Shown here: positions 61,101 through 64,000 of the stretch, one piece after another
Layout: each line of letters starts with the position of its first letter
Numbering within the stretch: the stretch's first letter is position 1
Translations under genes and position numbers: made by a program
Source: Lagopus muta
Taxonomy: Eukaryota > Chordata > Aves > Galliformes > Phasianidae
DNA length: 64,000 bases
Assembly: GCF_023343835.1 (NCBI RefSeq)
Contig: NC_064438.1
Location: 22,030,077 to 22,094,076, forward strand
Direction of reading: 5' to 3'
The notes under the pieces: generated by a model
What the model was told of the DNA's origin: nothing
Seen by the model: the letters and a program-made list of their open reading frames with translations, nothing else
The model's database searches: none

Positions 61101-64000
61101 AGATGTGCACGAGCCTGACCTGAGTCAAGTCTGGCACAGCAGATTGTCATCTTAATTGATGACCTTCTCAGCCTGTTCTGTCCTGTTCCCCTTTGAGACA
61201 GGCTTGTTGATATCTATCCACCTACTCTAGATGGCTCAGCATGTCTGGAAACTTCTTCCGCAAAACCTGCCATCTCAATCGAAACTGCATGACGTAAAGA
61301 GATTACCTGGGAAACTGCTTTTTTGGCAACTAAATGGCAAACCACTTCTTGTCTGACTGAAAGATGACACCTCACTTTTCTCGGGGAAGATTTCTTTCTT
61401 TTATAAGCTCTTGATAAATCTTCAAAGATTTGCATAGCTGGAGAGGGGAAGAAAGATCATGAAATACTGTCTTAGTCAGGAAACTGAGAAAACCTTATGA
61501 AAGAGAGCATGAGAGTATTCAAAGAAGGACTTTAATGGGAGGTACTCTGCAACTTTTGTCAGTGTGTGTTCAAGAATAGAGAGTGGATTACTGCCACAAA
61601 TTATACCATTTTTTCCTTGAAGCTCTCTTGACTGGAAGTTTTCTATCCCCGGTTCCATATAATTTTTTCCTCCTCAAGGAATTTTTTTGATCATCATAAA
61701 GGGACCCTGAAGAAAACAACCTTTTTGTCCCACTTGCTGTGCCCATGCTGTCACGATTTTAGTGTTCCAAACACCCATCCTCTATTGCAGTGATGCCTTC
61801 TCTCTTGCTTCAGAGACAGCAAACCATTATCTGATCAAAACAAATGTCATATCTCATCAAGAGACTGTGAACAGCAACCTAGAAACAAAAGAATTTATTC
61901 CTTGTGCCTGGCAGCACTACTTTCAGCCCTGGTGTGTATTTCAACAGTGCCCATATACGTAAGTGAGCAAGGCGGGCCGCAGCAGAGAAGAGCAGTGAAG
62001 AGCTGCAGTTTCACTGAGCTGACTTCTTCCTCTGAGTGAATTCCCTGCCCTGGCTTTCCAGATCACTTTTATTTCCCACAAATATTTGAAGAAAGCACAG
62101 AAAGAAAAGCATCCATAGAGAAAATGTCAAGCCTTGATTTGTACAGGGCCCATTCTCACAGCTATCCCAAAAAATACAGGAGGGTAGAGGGGACAAAGGC
62201 ATGTTGAGGGATGTGGGTATCATGCTTTCATGGGAAGAAAAACAGTTGTAAACCCACATTCCCACAATGCAAGTATTTGAAAGTCATGAATCGGCACAGT
62301 TAGAGATTGTCTGTGATGAGATCGTCTATGCTGATGTGTTCACAGCACCAATTTGGTGAGCATTTCAAATAAAGAAAAAAAAAAATATATGATCTTTGAT
62401 GTTTCATAGGTTCAAAAGGAAATAAAATCCTGCCAATAAATGGGTCTCAGAGATGAGCTTGGGTTTTTTGTGCTGAGGTCAGAAAAATACATACGAATAT
62501 CTCAGTTTTGGATAAATCTTTCAGTCAGCCTATTAACAGCAGACTGTAGCCTCATATTATAGAGGAAAATGTTTATAACCACATGACGCAGAAGAATATT
62601 GCACGAATATAATGAGTAGCCTAGTGTGAATGAGGAACAGCAACAGGCATTTTATGTCACCTTTGCTTTGTTAAGCTAAGTGGAATCTAGGTGACGGACA
62701 AACACGGGAGGTGAGAGACAGAGATGAGTCAGGACTTTCCATGAGAAAAAGGTCAAACAAGCCAGCTTGCTGGCAAGTATCAGTAGACATACTTTTTACA
62801 TTACTTAGGCTAAGGTAAGACAGTAGGAACATTTTCAGCTCATCTGATTTTCATCACATTTTCAGTATTTTATATTATTGATTAAGATTATAAAAACTGG
62901 GTCTTGCATCAGGACTGAGTTCCTCTGATATTGCACCAGCCTTCCTGAACAGATCCTCATCTGTAGTAGCTGAACCCTTTCTGAAACCTAACCTCCGTTC
63001 TAAAGTGAGGGAAGGCTTTCTTCTTATCAAGCAATCCATACTACTCCCTTGAATTTACATTTACTTTTGATTACTTTTACATTTCTTTCTTGTTTTCATT
63101 CTATAACCATACCATCTCCATTTGTGACAATTCCCAGCAGACCAGCATATGCAGATGTGATACATCGAGTTCATCACTGCCTACTCCTCATGGCACGGCA
63201 AGATCATCAGTTATCTTCTACTTGCCTGTTTCCATGAAAGTTGGCCCTCTTTGGGACGGCTTACTTCAGCTTCAGAAGCTTTCCAGACCACAGCTGGGTG
63301 TTAACACAGCACTTCCACTGAGTGTCACTTTCTTGGAGGTAGGAGTTTCTAAATCCTATAGCCTGCGATGAGTGAATCTATAAACATGCAAATGTGGCTG
63401 CCTGTCAGACAGGGATAATAAGATATTTATTCCTATGTCTGCATGAGGAATCACAGGAAGCATCTACACAAGCAATATCCTGCATTTTGTGGGCTAGCTT
63501 ATATTCCTACTCCCTTTAAAATGTTTCTGGTAGCTTCCCATAGGGTGATTCTATACCCAGAGCAGTTATGTCTGCAGATTAGAGCTAAAAGTTAATTATG
63601 CATAATGAAGTTGTTGGGGGGAAGAACTCTGCACTCTGTCCTTTTGGCATTAGGCAATTACTACCCAGCTCATTTCAGAGCTTTATGTTTTTTTCATTTA
63701 GCACTGCCTGGCTGATTTCTCCCTGCATGGAGCATCACATACCACCAGCACTCACCTTTAGCTCTTTCTGATACCCACCTTCAATAAATATTTAGATTCT
63801 GGAAGAACTTCATACTGTGTGCACTTAATCTTTTAAAATCATGTCGCTGTCAGAATGCCCCTCCCATGTGCTGGTGGCAAAGTGCCTTATCTCCTCTGAA
63901 AGCTTTTTTGACTCCCAGCTGTACTCTCTCTTGTGTTTTTAGCCAGGCTTTCAAAATGAAATACAAACAACCAGCTGCTAGATATTTATGTGGAACATTA
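55166..64000. other. Intergenic to the right edge, no gene recognised
   Basis: Unique AT-leaning sequence. Blocks at 58,155-58,280 and about 60,300-60,660 are AT-rich with homeodomain/POU-like words and few simple repeats, and might be conserved regulatory DNA. Open frames stay under about 120 codons and resemble nothing I know. I looked for PRDM11 PR/SET-domain motifs, the expected neighbour, and did not find them. Confidence 0.5.
58155..58280. promoter_or_regulatory. AT-rich block with octamer- and TAAT-like motifs
   Basis: Contains CTAATTGCATATAATTATAG, then GGGCAATTACGCAG and ATGCAATTAGAG. TAATTGCATATAATTA combines two TAAT cores with a GCATAT POU-like word. Clusters of this kind are common in developmental enhancers; here it rests on motif density only. 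Confidence 0.25.

Noticed and set aside
54237-64000. PRDM11 first exons near the right edge
   Set aside because: I looked for PR/SET-domain and N-terminal PRDM11 words in the right-hand part and found none. The gene is presumably beyond the window.

Overview
The window is vertebrate nuclear DNA and almost certainly from a bird, probably a galliform (chicken, turkey or quail type). The evidence is an intron-split vertebrate gene with canonical GT-AG splice sites, one CpG-island promoter, very sparse repeats, and several 3'-truncated CR1 LINE fragments carrying the avian tail signature (ATTCTATGATTCT-like ends and the GGTTGGAAAGGACC-type block). There are no bacterial-style genes, operons, CRISPR arrays or rRNA genes.

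Left end (1-14,169, minus strand): the only gene I can identify is TP53I11 (PIG11, tumour protein p53-inducible protein 11). Four coding exons can be placed to the base with matching phases: 2348-2220, 1187-1129, 649-601 and 183-87. They encode about the first 111 codons of a protein that is about 189 residues long in human. The gene runs off the left edge in intron 5. A 43-nt 5' UTR precedes the ATG in the first coding exon. The next exon upstream is probably non-coding and lies about 11.8 kb away, inside a CpG island (about 13,560-14,530). A near-perfect minus-strand splice donor (GTGAGTAAG) sits there at 14,168, with GC boxes and a G-rich stretch behind it that marks the likely promoter.

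Rest of the window (about 14,530-64,000): roughly 50 kb in which I recognise no protein-coding gene. In human the next gene upstream of TP53I11 is PRDM11, across a large gap. If synteny holds, this is the TP53I11-PRDM11 intergenic interval; I found no PRDM11 sequence here. It holds CR1 fragments, simple repeats, a pair of related same-orientation dispersed repeats 7 kb apart (about 30.68-30.94 kb and 37.75-38.00 kb), several short palindromes, AT-rich homeobox-type blocks that could be conserved enhancers, and two exon-like segments with good splice sites. The more interesting of these is a 45-codon phase-0 segment on the minus strand at 24,398-24,264.

In sum this looks like a promoter and long upstream flank. 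Coding evidence is confined to the first 2.4 kb. The many open frames elsewhere look like chance, and nothing amounts to a clearly new system. The best leads are the repeat pair with a splice donor at the same place in both copies, the adjacent perfect palindromes at 55.1 kb, and the 24.3 kb exon-like segment.
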